Shown here in pieces: positions 26,256 to 34,114 of a DNA stretch of 64,000 nucleotides. Positions within the stretch are counted from its first letter, which is position 1. Each line of letters opens with the position of its first letter. This stretch comes from a virus. Made by a program: the position numbers and the translations under genes. The stretch covers positions 62,001 to 126,000 of the IMG/VR virus record IMGVR_UViG_3300020421_001669. The stretch is one strand, 5' to 3'. Below the pieces are notes generated by a model. That model made no database searches. It saw only the letters and a program-made list of their open reading frames with translations, and was not told the origin of the DNA.

Positions 26256-26353
26256 TGCCCCCAGCGGGCAGTCGGGGCTTGGTACACCTCTCTCTTACTC
26301 TCTCACAAGAAGTATCAAGTTCCCGACAACTTTATTATAAATAAGAGAGTAAG
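26256..26353 (+). ncRNA. Candidate structured RNA with possible pseudoknot
   Basis: Untranslated gap. Hairpin 1: TGCCC/GGGCA (26256-26260 with 26266-26270). Hairpin 2: GTCGGG + CTTGGTAC (26271-26276, 26278-26285) pairs with GTATCAAG + CCCGAC (26312-26319, 26322-26327), 14 pairs with one G-U and a small internal loop. Its 26-base loop is a CT run whose CTTACTCTCT (26294-26303) is fully complementary to AGAGAGTAAG (26344-26353), which would make a pseudoknot. No U run follows, so it is not a plain terminator. Function unknown; cis-regulator of the next gene or a small RNA are both possible. Confidence 0.5.
26336..26343 (+). promoter_or_regulatory. T4-type late promoter box before gene at 26375
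   Basis: TATAAATA 32 bases before the start codon; the late transcript would begin near 26349, inside the segment complementary to the upstream hairpin loop. Confidence 0.7.
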
Positions 26354-26374
26354 AATTTTTTAGAGGAATTAACA

Positions 26375-26725
26375 ATGGCATATAGATTAACATACAATTG
26401 CACAAGGCCCGATACCACAGCAGATTGGTACTTTTTTTACGAGTCAGCTGATTCTGGTTTTGAAACAAATGCAACCCACTTTAGAAACTGGCTTGACGCG
26501 AGAAGCGATGTAACAGTGACACTTACTGTAGCAGAAGATAATCTCTCATTCAAATGGGAATTAGACTTTGCTGATGAAGCAGCTTACGATGCGTTTGTAG
26601 TCGATAGAACAGCTTTATTTGCAGATGCTCCTTACAGCGGAACCGCTCACTTACAGGAGACTGCATATCTGGATTACTTGTCCGCTAACAACATGGTAGC
26701 AACTGAGACCACTGCGGAAGTATAA
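26375..26725 (+). CDS. Hypothetical protein under a late promoter
   Basis: 116 residues, acidic, alpha/beta, rich in Asp, Ala and aromatic residues (TADWYFFYESADSG, then FKWELDFADEAAYDAFV). No Cys besides one near the N-terminus and no membrane span. A late promoter and a TAGAGG ribosome site precede it, so it is probably made with virion proteins. No family recognised. Confidence 0.7.
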   Translation: MAYRLTYNCTRPDTTADWYFFYESADSGFETNATHFRNWLDARSDVTVTLTVAEDNLSFKWELDFADEAAYDAFVVDRTALFADAPYSGTAHLQETAYLDYLSANNMVATETTAEV

Positions 26726-26734
26726 AGAAAGGGG

Positions 26735-26764
26735 TTGACATTTGCCCCTAACAAATGTTAATAT
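26735..26764 (+). promoter_or_regulatory. Promoter for the sliding-clamp operon
   Basis: TTGACA (26735-26740) followed by TTTGCCCC as in sister promoters; the -10 is weak, TTAATA at 17 bases or TAATAT at 18 bases spacing. Confidence 0.6.
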
Positions 26765-26792
26765 GTGATGTTTAATTTGATTGAGGTATATT

Positions 26793-27443
26793 ATGAAACT
26801 ATCCAAAACTACTTTGGAGCTGTTGAAAAACTTTGCTACGATTAATACCAATTTATTGGTTAAGTCTGGTAGTAGTTTATCAACTGTGTCCGCTTCAAAG
26901 TCTATTCTTGCAAAGGGCACAATTGAGGAGAACTTCCCACAGGAGTTCGCAATCTATGACTTAAATCAATTTCTATCTTTGGTCACAATGAGTGAAGATA
27001 CTGAGATTGATTTTTCCGATGATTATCTGACATGCAAATCTAATGCTGGAAGGTTCAAGTTTTATTACGCGGAACCATCTATCATTGTGGCAGCTCCAGA
27101 TAAAGAAATTGAAATTGATTCTTTCTATCAATTCAATATTACCAAAGAACAACTCAACACTATCTACAGGGCAGCAAGTGTAATCTCTGCTCCTACTCTT
27201 AGTGTTGTCGCCAATGCTGGCAATGTGGTTCTGAGTGTGGGTGACCCGAATACTCCTAAGAGTAATTCATTCACCACTGACATTGGTAATGCTAATGTAG
27301 AGTTTGATGCTAGACTAGGAATTGAAAACCTAAAAGTAATCGCGGATGATTATGAGGTTACTGTTTCCCAGAAGAAAGTATTTAAATTTTCTAACGCTAA
27401 GAGAACCTACTTCTTGGCACTTGAACCGAGTTCAAATATCTAA
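26793..27443 (+). CDS. 45: Sliding clamp gp45
   Basis: Trimeric clamp that tethers polymerase gp43 and, in T4, activates late transcription with gp55. 216 residues from ATG 26793 (GAGG 7 bases upstream); T4 gp45 has 228. MKLSKTTLELLKNFATINTNLLVKSG is nearly diagnostic, with FAIYDLNQFLSLV and the C-terminal TYFLALEP also matching. The stop overlaps the next start as TAATG. Confidence 0.96.
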   Translation: MKLSKTTLELLKNFATINTNLLVKSGSSLSTVSASKSILAKGTIEENFPQEFAIYDLNQFLSLVTMSEDTEIDFSDDYLTCKSNAGRFKFYYAEPSIIVAAPDKEIEIDSFYQFNITKEQLNTIYRAASVISAPTLSVVANAGNVVLSVGDPNTPKSNSFTTDIGNANVEFDARLGIENLKVIADDYEVTVSQKKVFKFSNAKRTYFLALEPSSNI

Positions 27444-27610
27444 TGTATTGGATTGAAGGAATGATTGCCGTCTATGGAATGATACTTTCTTTCATGGCCG
27501 GCTGGTTGATGCCTAGAGGCAATTTTATTAGAACTTCCCAGTTATGGTTAACCAAAAAAATATACAACTGGTTAGCACATGACAAGGAAAAATTGAAGGA
27601 GAAAAAATGA
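27443..27610 (+). CDS. Small membrane protein downstream of gp45
   Basis: 55 residues. Start TAATG-overlaps gp45 and stop ATGA-overlaps the peroxiredoxin gene, strong evidence that it is translated. One membrane span at the N-terminus (IAVYGMILSFMAGWLM), then a basic tail with Trp residues (QLWLTKKIYNWLAHDKEKLKEKK). Function unknown. Confidence 0.7.
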   Translation: MYWIEGMIAVYGMILSFMAGWLMPRGNFIRTSQLWLTKKIYNWLAHDKEKLKEKK

Positions 27611-28230
27611 CAGATTTTAATATTGAAGTTGGTCAAAAACTACCAGAAGATATCACTTTCCACATGAGGGTAAGGGATGAAAAGATGGTAGAACAGGGGG
27701 ATGAGAATCCATATCAGTGGCAACTAGTAAACTCAACTGACTTGTTCAAGGACAAGAGGGTTGTATTGTTTGCTTTGCCTGGCGCGTTTACTCCGACTTG
27801 TTCAACCTATCAACTACCAGATTACGACAACAATTATGAGTTGTTCAAAAGGTCTGGTATCGATGAGGTATATTGTCTATCTGTTAATGACAGTTTTGTT
27901 ATGAACAAATGGGGCGATTGGTTGGACATTGATAGTGTAAAACTAATTCCAGATGGAAGTGGTTTCTTTACAGAGGCTATTGGTGCGTTGGTAAAGAAAG
28001 ACAACTTAGGATTCGGGCCAAGGTCTTGGAGATATTCAGTCCTAGTAAATGATGGTGTTGTAGAAAAGGCATTCATCGAAGAGGGATGTGAAGATGATTG
28101 TCCCGCTGACCCATACGAAGTTTCTGACCCATACACAATGATGCAATATATTCAAAACGAAAGTCCTGTAGGACAACAGTATGAGTTGAATCTTGAAGAT
28201 GGATTGGGAACAGAAGAACAGGTTGGATAA
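27607..28230 (+). CDS. Peroxiredoxin (Prx5-like)
   Basis: Thiol peroxidase, 207 residues. Peroxidatic Cys near residue 65 in PGAFTPTCSTYQLPDY, conserved Arg in FGPRSWRYSVLVNDG, and the Prx5-type spacing. The C-terminus carries an acidic extension with CEDDCP, which could hold a resolving Cys. Probably protects phage replication from oxidative stress. Overlaps the next gene by about 32 bases. Confidence 0.93.
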   Translation: MTDFNIEVGQKLPEDITFHMRVRDEKMVEQGDENPYQWQLVNSTDLFKDKRVVLFALPGAFTPTCSTYQLPDYDNNYELFKRSGIDEVYCLSVNDSFVMNKWGDWLDIDSVKLIPDGSGFFTEAIGALVKKDNLGFGPRSWRYSVLVNDGVVEKAFIEEGCEDDCPADPYEVSDPYTMMQYIQNESPVGQQYELNLEDGLGTEEQVG

Positions 28231-29014
28231 AGTTGATTACGATATAAAACCTTTATCAAAGGAACTCGCAATCGATTTTATTCAGACGCATCATTATTCA
28301 CCAATGATGCCTAAACTGACAAAGCATTATCTAGGGTGCTTTCTCAATGGTGAACTTGTAGGTGTTTTGACTTTGGGCTGGGGTACTCAACCTAGACAAA
28401 CAATCAATAAGATGTTTACTGGTCTTGAGTCAAAACACTATTGGGAAATTGGTAAGATGTGCATGACAGATGACATGCCAACCAATTCAGAATCACAAAT
28501 GATATCCCAAACAGTCAAGTGGATAAAAGAAAATACACCCGATGTATTATTTCTTTACACAATGGCAGATGGTATCATGGGCAAATGTGGATATGTATAT
28601 CAGGCCAGTAATTTTTTATACGGTGGAAAATACTTCACTCAAGTCTACGAGATAAATGGAGAAAAGATTCACCCTAGAACGACAGGAAAACTATGTGAAG
28701 AGAACGCAAGGTTCTCTGGTAGAGATAAAATTTTTTGGTTGACTTCTGACTTTATGAAAGAAAAGGGAATCAAAAAAATTGAAGGGTATATGTTCAGATA
28801 TATCTTTCCACTAAATAAGAAAGCAAAAAGACTATTGAAAAAATCAAATATGGAATGGACTAGAAATTATCCAAAAGACCATGACTTAAAATGGTTTGAT
28901 AAAACTGGTAAACCCAAATTTGAAATTGAACAACCCCACTTTTCATATGATGAAGTATTACATAATTCTAAGAACATCGATGGTGGTGGTGCATCTTTAA
29001 GAGGTATATTATGA
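28199..29014 (+). CDS. GNAT-like protein related to Mom-type DNA modification proteins
   Basis: About 271 residues from ATG 28199; a start a few codons further on is possible. QTHHYSPMMPKLTKH, LGCFLNGELVGVLTLGWGTQP, YWEIGKMCMTDDMP and NFLYGGKYFTQVY are the pattern of phage acetyltransferase-fold proteins in the Mom neighbourhood (Mu Mom modifies adenine in DNA). DNA modification would fit the site-avoidance evidence in this genome, but the substrate is inferred, not seen. Confidence 0.6.
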   Translation: MDWEQKNRLDKVDYDIKPLSKELAIDFIQTHHYSPMMPKLTKHYLGCFLNGELVGVLTLGWGTQPRQTINKMFTGLESKHYWEIGKMCMTDDMPTNSESQMISQTVKWIKENTPDVLFLYTMADGIMGKCGYVYQASNFLYGGKYFTQVYEINGEKIHPRTTGKLCEENARFSGRDKIFWLTSDFMKEKGIKKIEGYMFRYIFPLNKKAKRLLKKSNMEWTRNYPKDHDLKWFDKTGKPKFEIEQPHFSYDEVLHNSKNIDGGGASLRGIL

Positions 29015-29778
29015 GCAAAATTATTTTAGTGTCTGGTGGATTTGACCCACTACATAAAGGACACCTTGAGTTGTTGAAAGAAGCAAAAGCAATGGGTGAC
29101 TATCTATCAGTTGGATTGAATAGTGACGCATGGTTAACTAGAAAAAAAGGTTCGCCTTTCATGACATCATGGGACAGGATGGATATGTTGATGGAGATGG
29201 AATGTGTTGACCATGTAGTTCCCTTCAATGATGATGACGATACCGCGAAAGATTTTATAGACAAAGCAATTGCTAGTTTTGGATTAGAACATAAGTTTGT
29301 ATTTGCTAATGGTGGTGACAGGACAGAAGAAAACATTCCAGAGATGGAACTAAGAGAAAAGTTTTCCCATGCTCATTTAGAGTTTGCATTTAATGTTGGT
29401 GGTGATAAAGAGTATACTAGTAGTAGTGTAAATAAGATAGACAGAGCTTGGGGACAGTACAAAGTTATACACGAAGAACAAACTGCTAAAGTTAAACTGT
29501 TAACTATCGATATTGAAAAGGCAATAAGTTATCAGAGGCATTTTTACAGAGGTGAAATTTGGCATCTTGTTTCTGGACAGGCAATGATTAAAACCAGTAA
29601 AGGTAGTCCAAGTAATTACACATACGATTACTTGACCTCTGGACAACACTTTAGTGTTGTGCCATATGAATGGCATCAAATAAAAAATATAGGGAGAGAA
29701 CCTTTGAGGATTATTGAAATTCAACACGGTTCTTATGTCGAAGAAGATGATATTGAACGCGAGGAGATAATTCATTGA
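29011..29778 (+). CDS. Nucleotidyltransferase-cupin fusion
   Basis: 255 residues. Residues 1-140: cytidylyltransferase fold with GGFDPLHKGHLELLKEAK and closing motif YTSSSVNKI (RfaE2-like). Residues 150-250: cupin like the C-terminal domain of mannose-6-phosphate isomerase/GMP fusions (YRGEIWHLVSGQAMI, VPYEWHQIKNIG, IIEIQHGSYVEEDDIER). Likely activates and isomerises a sugar phosphate. The separate genes at 15646 and 16034 hold the same two activities. ATGA and TTGA overlaps with its neighbours. Confidence 0.85.
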   Translation: MSKIILVSGGFDPLHKGHLELLKEAKAMGDYLSVGLNSDAWLTRKKGSPFMTSWDRMDMLMEMECVDHVVPFNDDDDTAKDFIDKAIASFGLEHKFVFANGGDRTEENIPEMELREKFSHAHLEFAFNVGGDKEYTSSSVNKIDRAWGQYKVIHEEQTAKVKLLTIDIEKAISYQRHFYRGEIWHLVSGQAMIKTSKGSPSNYTYDYLTSGQHFSVVPYEWHQIKNIGREPLRIIEIQHGSYVEEDDIEREEIIH

Positions 29779-29948
29779 GAAAGAAGGGTATAAAGGCAAG
29801 ACGAATGGTTGCCCTAGAAAACTTGGAGAAGGCAAAGTTCACTCCAAAACAGGTAAGGTCTGGCAAAAAAATGGTAGACCGTTCTGAGGAAACTTGGAAC
29901 AAGAATAGAGAATACCAGATAGAGGTGCTTAAGAAAAGAGTACAGTAA
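29775..29948 (+). CDS. Small basic protein with TTG start
   Basis: 57 residues. TTG 29775 overlaps the previous stop (TTGA) and lies 9 bases after GGAG (29762-29765). Very basic and helical (RKKGIKARRMVALENLEKAKF, then ETWNKNREYQIEVLKKRVQ split by a turn). Ends 2 bases before the radical-SAM gene. Function unknown; its position suggests co-translation with the fusion genes on both sides. Confidence 0.6.
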   Translation: MRKKGIKARRMVALENLEKAKFTPKQVRSGKKMVDRSEETWNKNREYQIEVLKKRVQ

Positions 29949-29950
29949 TC

Positions 29951-31681
29951 ATGTTTGATTACAACCTAATAGATGAATATCAGATAGAGGTTACCACTTA
30001 CTGTAACGCCGCTTGTCCTCAATGTCCGAGGAATATAAACGGTGGTAAGACTAACCCCTATCTGCCAGTTTGTCATTTAGATAGACATGTAATAGATGTC
30101 GCATTTCCTAAGTCCCTAGTAAAGAGACTGAGGCAGGTTTTCTTTTGTGGCAGTTATGGTGACCCTATTATGCATCCAGAGTTCTTGGATATACTCAAGG
30201 ACTTTAGAAGTAAAAACCCAACACTGCATCTCTACCTTCACACTAACGGCGGAGTCCGTAGCACTGAATGGTGGGAAGAGATTGCTGAAGTACTGGGTGA
30301 CCATGGCAAAATTGATTTTGGTATTGATGGGGTATGGGATACCAATCATCTCTACCGAAAAAATGTAGAGTTCTCTCGCGTGATTGAAAACGCGAAAGCA
30401 TTTATAAATGCTGGTGGAAAAGCACAATGGAACTATCTGGTATACAAACATAATGAACACCAGATACCAGAAGCAAGAAAGATGTCTGAAGAACTGGGGT
30501 TTGATGACATACTGTTTAGGTCAACTGGTAGGTTTATGAACCACAGAACTCTTACTGAGTTAGAAAAATGGCCAGTGCAAAATAGAGATGGTGAAGTAGA
30601 GTATTATTTAGAACCACCTACAGACAAACAGTATCACAATAGTAGTGTTGAGAATCTACCCAAACTACATGAAGAGTATCCAGATATAAAGGATTACTTC
30701 AATCAGACCAAAATAAAATGTGATGCTCTTACTGGAAAGAAAGTGGCAATTACTGCTGAAGGTTTGGTGTTGCCATGTAATTTTTTTGAACACAATCTCT
30801 ACGACATGAGATTTCATAGAAGGGATGCATTGCCTAGTAGTAATGATTATCACTTTGAAGATGGTAATAATCAAGTTATGTCTCTTATCAACAGACATAA
30901 TGGTGAAGACCAGAATTTAAACATTCACAAACAACCACTAGATAAAATTTTTAAGAGTAGGTTTTGGGAAGAGATTGTATGGTCATGGGAACAAGATATA
31001 GGGTGCGGTAAAATATTTGAGTGCGCTATGACTTGTGGACAGAAGTTAACTAAAGTATGGGATCAAAATAAAAAGATGAAAGGAACTTATCGATATTATA
31101 TTACAGGTAACAATCGCGGATTGGGACTAGATTTATCAGAGTATTTCAATGGGGATGGTTGTTCCAGAAGTAGCGGAGATATTACCACTGACATCACAAC
31201 TAAGGTTGGTATTCAGAGAATAGTAGAACAGAGTTTACATTATGATGTGTTTATCAACAATGCATTTGATGGCCCACCAGATGAACCTTGGGGTAATTTT
31301 GCTCAAGTAAATTTGTTGTTAGCAGTATTCAATAAATGGAAAGAGGAAGGTAAGTCTGGACATATTTTTAATATTGGAAGCACTGGAGCATTGAGTGCCA
31401 GAGTTAGTCATGATAGGTACGCGATTGCTAAGGATGCCCTTGCTACCGCGAGTAGACAATGTTCAAAAGCATTTAAAGATAATCTAGTAAAATTTAAAAC
31501 TACTTTGATTACGCCAGGCAGATTGGACACCCCACTGAGTAGGGATAGAGAAACATGGACAGGTAACGGTGTGAAAACGCTTGACATCTGCAAGTTTATA
31601 GAGTATACTATGGGCATTGAGAATAACAGTATAATTGAAGACATCATAATCGATGTCAATTTGGAGTATGGTAATGAATGA
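29951..31681 (+). CDS. Radical SAM - short-chain dehydrogenase fusion
   Basis: 576 residues. The N-terminal half is a radical-SAM enzyme: C18, C22, C25 in TTYCNAACPQCPRN hold the 4Fe-4S cluster, followed by FFCGSYGDPIMHPEF and LHTNGG. Further cysteines (LPCNFFEH, GCGKIFECAMTC) suggest a SPASM-like auxiliary cluster. From about residue 380 an SDR fold begins: YYITGNNRGLG (NAD(P) loop), VFINNAF, NIGSTGA with catalytic Ser, and YAIAK (Tyr near 490, Lys near 494). Substrate unknown. Phage IscU/IscA could supply its clusters. Confidence 0.88.
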   Translation: MFDYNLIDEYQIEVTTYCNAACPQCPRNINGGKTNPYLPVCHLDRHVIDVAFPKSLVKRLRQVFFCGSYGDPIMHPEFLDILKDFRSKNPTLHLYLHTNGGVRSTEWWEEIAEVLGDHGKIDFGIDGVWDTNHLYRKNVEFSRVIENAKAFINAGGKAQWNYLVYKHNEHQIPEARKMSEELGFDDILFRSTGRFMNHRTLTELEKWPVQNRDGEVEYYLEPPTDKQYHNSSVENLPKLHEEYPDIKDYFNQTKIKCDALTGKKVAITAEGLVLPCNFFEHNLYDMRFHRRDALPSSNDYHFEDGNNQVMSLINRHNGEDQNLNIHKQPLDKIFKSRFWEEIVWSWEQDIGCGKIFECAMTCGQKLTKVWDQNKKMKGTYRYYITGNNRGLGLDLSEYFNGDGCSRSSGDITTDITTKVGIQRIVEQSLHYDVFINNAFDGPPDEPWGNFAQVNLLLAVFNKWKEEGKSGHIFNIGSTGALSARVSHDRYAIAKDALATASRQCSKAFKDNLVKFKTTLITPGRLDTPLSRDRETWTGNGVKTLDICKFIEYTMGIENNSIIEDIIIDVNLEYGNE

Positions 31682-32603
31682 ATTTTTATGGGTGGAGAAA
31701 TATAGACCCCAAACTATTTCTGATTGTATTCTACCAGATGGTCTGAAACAAACTTTCCAAGAGTATGTGGATGCTGGTGAAATATCTAATATGCTTTTGT
31801 GTGGGACTGCTGGTACAGGTAAGACCACGGTGGCGAGAGCACTTTGTAATGAACTTGGTTGTGACTACATTGTTATCAACGGTTCGGATGAAAGTGGTAT
31901 CGATGTATTGCGTACTAAGATAAGAGACTTTGCGAGTACAGTCAGTTTTGAAAGTAAGGCGAAGGTTGTCATCCTAGACGAGGCAGACTATCTAAATCCA
32001 AACTCAACTCAACCAGCACTTAGAGCTTTTATTGAAGAGTTTTCTGGCAATTGCAGATTTATTTTTACATGCAATTTCAAGAATCGAATCATCGAACCTC
32101 TTCACAGTAGAACATCTGTTATCGATTTTAAGATTGATAAGAAAGATAGACCAGAGATGGCACAGAAGTTCATGGGAAGGATGCAGTATGTCCTAACACA
32201 AGAAGGTATTCCATACGAAGAGAATGTTCTCGCGGAACTATTGATGAAACACTTCCCAGACTATCGTAGGGTCATCAACGAACTACAAAGGTATTCTAGG
32301 AGTGGTTCTATTGATAGTGGTATCCTAAGTAACATCGCTGAGATAAACACTAAGGGATTGATTGACAGTCTCAAGGATAAGGATTGGAAGAAGATGAGAC
32401 AATGGGTAGTCAACAATGTTGACAATGACCCACAAGGTGTCTACAGGAAGGTCTATGACTCTCTTATCGATAAGGTAAAACAAGTACCCCACTTGGTACT
32501 ATTGATTGCTGACTACCAATACAAGAGTGCATTTGTGGCAGACCAAGAGATTAACTTGACCGCGTGTCTAACTGATATCATGGCGAGTGTTGAATTTAAA
32601 TGA
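31674..32603 (+). CDS. 44: Clamp loader large subunit gp44
   Basis: AAA+ ATPase that opens gp45 and loads it on primed DNA. 309 residues from ATG 31674, chosen because GGAG (31663-31666) fits this start and MNEFLWVEKYRPQTI is the family N-terminus. Walker A GTAGTGKTT, Walker B VILDEADYL, sensor FTCNFKNRI, SRT arginine finger motif. Overlaps gp62 by 4 bases. Confidence 0.96.
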   Translation: MNEFLWVEKYRPQTISDCILPDGLKQTFQEYVDAGEISNMLLCGTAGTGKTTVARALCNELGCDYIVINGSDESGIDVLRTKIRDFASTVSFESKAKVVILDEADYLNPNSTQPALRAFIEEFSGNCRFIFTCNFKNRIIEPLHSRTSVIDFKIDKKDRPEMAQKFMGRMQYVLTQEGIPYEENVLAELLMKHFPDYRRVINELQRYSRSGSIDSGILSNIAEINTKGLIDSLKDKDWKKMRQWVVNNVDNDPQGVYRKVYDSLIDKVKQVPHLVLLIADYQYKSAFVADQEINLTACLTDIMASVEFK

Positions 32604-33043
32604 TTGAAGGATTAGGTGAACCAGTAAAGACCTATGATGCTGAAGAGTTCAAGGTAAAGAAAAAAGCAATCAGTCCTTTTGACTTTGCGAACAGTATCAA
32701 CTACACCAAAGAAAACTTGATGGTAGATGATTGGTCTGAGAAACAGTACAATGCTTTCATTATAAACAAGTCATTGTCTCATGGCATTGATACGGTTGTG
32801 GCAGCTAATGAAATGAATGCTAGACCACACTTGGATGCAAAACTTCAGTATGATTTCTTACAGGGGTTTGTTCGCAAAAAGAAAAGATTTAATAAATGGT
32901 TGAAGGCAGAGAAGGAAGAAAACCTAGAGATTATCAAAGAATACTTTGGTTACAGTAATGTTAGAGCCCAAGAAGCACTTAGATTATTAAGTGAAGCAGA
33001 CATAGAGGCGATAAAGGGGTTACTGAAGAAGGGTGGAAAATAA
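32600..33043 (+). CDS. 62: Clamp loader small subunit gp62
   Basis: One copy joins four gp44 in the loader. 147 residues (T4: 187). SPFDFANSINYTKENLMVDD with YNAFIINKSLSHGIDTV is typical of gp62. The order 44-62-regA as in T4 supports it. Confidence 0.9.
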   Translation: MIEGLGEPVKTYDAEEFKVKKKAISPFDFANSINYTKENLMVDDWSEKQYNAFIINKSLSHGIDTVVAANEMNARPHLDAKLQYDFLQGFVRKKKRFNKWLKAEKEENLEIIKEYFGYSNVRAQEALRLLSEADIEAIKGLLKKGGK

Positions 33044-33094
33044 AAAAACCATAAATACTTTCATATTAATTAACAAAATTATGAAGGTATTATC

Positions 33095-33511
33095 ATGGTG
33101 GATGAATTTTTCGACATTGACTTCCCCGATTACAAACCAGTAGAAGTATTATTAGAAAAGGAAGATGACTTCCTAAAGGTAAGGGAAACTTTGTCGCGTA
33201 TTGGAGTGGCATCAAAGAAAGACAAGACATTATATCAGTCTTGCCATATACTCCATAAACAGGGAAGATATTTTATTACGCATTTCAAGGAGCTGTTTGC
33301 TTTAGATGGCAAAGAAGCTGACTTGACTGAGAATGATTTAAAAAGAAGGAACGCAATAGCCAAACTGCTAAGTGATTGGGGTCTGGTAAAACTTCTGGAT
33401 AAGTCAATCGAAGAAGAACTGGCTCCTATGAGTCAGATAAAAATTCTTTCTTTCAAAGAGAAAGATGATTGGTCGCTAGTAACCAAGTATAATATTGGGC
33501 GAAAAAGATAG
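33095..33511 (+). CDS. regA: RegA translational repressor
   Basis: RNA-binding protein that blocks ribosome access on early phage mRNAs. 138 residues (T4: 122). LKVRETLSRIGVASKKDKTLYQSCHILHKQGRYFI split over two strands, HFKELFALDG, and the C-terminal FKEKDDWSLVTKYNIG match T4 RegA. N-terminal 14 residues (MVDEFFDIDFPDYK) are an extension relative to T4. Confidence 0.96.
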   Translation: MVDEFFDIDFPDYKPVEVLLEKEDDFLKVRETLSRIGVASKKDKTLYQSCHILHKQGRYFITHFKELFALDGKEADLTENDLKRRNAIAKLLSDWGLVKLLDKSIEEELAPMSQIKILSFKEKDDWSLVTKYNIGRKR

Positions 33512-33521
33512 TAATTAGTAC

Positions 33522-33551
33522 TTGATTTTTTAAAAATAGTCCCCATATTAT
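33522..33551 (+). promoter_or_regulatory. Probable promoter before hsp20
   Basis: TTGATT (33522-33527) and TATTAT (33546-33551) at 18 bases spacing; the -10 runs into a TATAAATA late box, so early and late polymerases may both start here. Confidence 0.5.
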
Positions 33552-33558
33552 ATAAATA
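33551..33558 (+). promoter_or_regulatory. T4-type late promoter box before hsp20
   Basis: TATAAATA; the predicted start near 33564 coincides with the base of a 5' hairpin. Confidence 0.65.
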
Positions 33559-33562
33559 CAGT

Positions 33563-33592
33563 TGTAGATGCTCGGGTGAGGTCTACATTTTT
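33563..33592 (+). other. 5' leader hairpin of hsp20 mRNA
   Basis: TGTAGA / TCTACA (33563-33568 with 33582-33587) enclosing CTC / GAG, followed by five T. It stands at the predicted mRNA 5' end and well before the AAGGAG site, so it looks more like a stabilising cap or weak attenuator than a ribosome-site switch. Confidence 0.5.
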
Positions 33593-33615
33593 AACTCGCT
33601 TAACAAGGAGAAATT

Positions 33616-34065
33616 ATGAACCAAATAAGCACACAAGCGCATTGGGACAATTTAGTCTCTGCATTTCCACACATTCGTAGACAATTCGTAGGGTTCGATA
33701 GAGTAATCGATTTACTCAATCAGAACTTTGAGGTGTCTGTGAATTCCTATCCACCTTTCAACATCGAAAAATTAGATGAAGAAAACTACGAGATTCAAAT
33801 GGCTCTCGCTGGATTCAAAGAATCTGATTTGAATATTACAGTTGAAGATGGTACACTTACTGTAGAAGGTGACCAATCAAGTTCAGAAGAAACTGATTAC
33901 ATTCACCAAGGTATTGCCGAAAGGAAATTTAAAAAGTCATGGAGTCTTGCTGACACAGTTATTGTCGAAGGGGCAAAATTGACTGACGGTATTCTTAGAG
34001 TCGCATTGAAAAATGTTATCCCAGAGGAAAAGAAACCTCAGACTATTAAGATTAAAACAAAATAA
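33616..34065 (+). CDS. hsp20: Small heat shock protein (Hsp20/IbpA family)
   Basis: Holdase chaperone, 149 residues. Alpha-crystallin domain from about residue 45: YPPFNIEKLDEENYEIQMAL, AGFKESDLNITVEDGTLTVEG, and the closing GILRVAL strand; the IPEEKKPQTIKI tail follows. Hsp20 is a signature gene of marine T4-like phages, placed near gp43 as here. AAGGAG lies before the ATG. Confidence 0.95.
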   Translation: MNQISTQAHWDNLVSAFPHIRRQFVGFDRVIDLLNQNFEVSVNSYPPFNIEKLDEENYEIQMALAGFKESDLNITVEDGTLTVEGDQSSSEETDYIHQGIAERKFKKSWSLADTVIVEGAKLTDGILRVALKNVIPEEKKPQTIKIKTK

Positions 34066-34076
34066 CTTTAACCTGT

Positions 34077-34100
34077 GGGGGACGCCGTGAGGTGTCCCCC
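34077..34100 (+). other. Strong intercistronic hairpin with GTGA tetraloop
   Basis: Ten-pair stem GGGGGACGCC / GGTGTCCCCC (one G-U) closed by GTGA, a GNRA-type loop. There is no T run after it (CTAGAAGG), so it is more likely an mRNA stability or processing element after hsp20 than a terminator. Confidence 0.6.
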
Positions 34101-34114
34101 CTAGAAGGAGAGAA

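Noticed and set aside
26250-26374. Glutamine (glnA/Downstream-peptide) riboswitch, known from marine phages
   Set aside because: The conserved motif bases I remember for that class are not present; only generic stems are seen.
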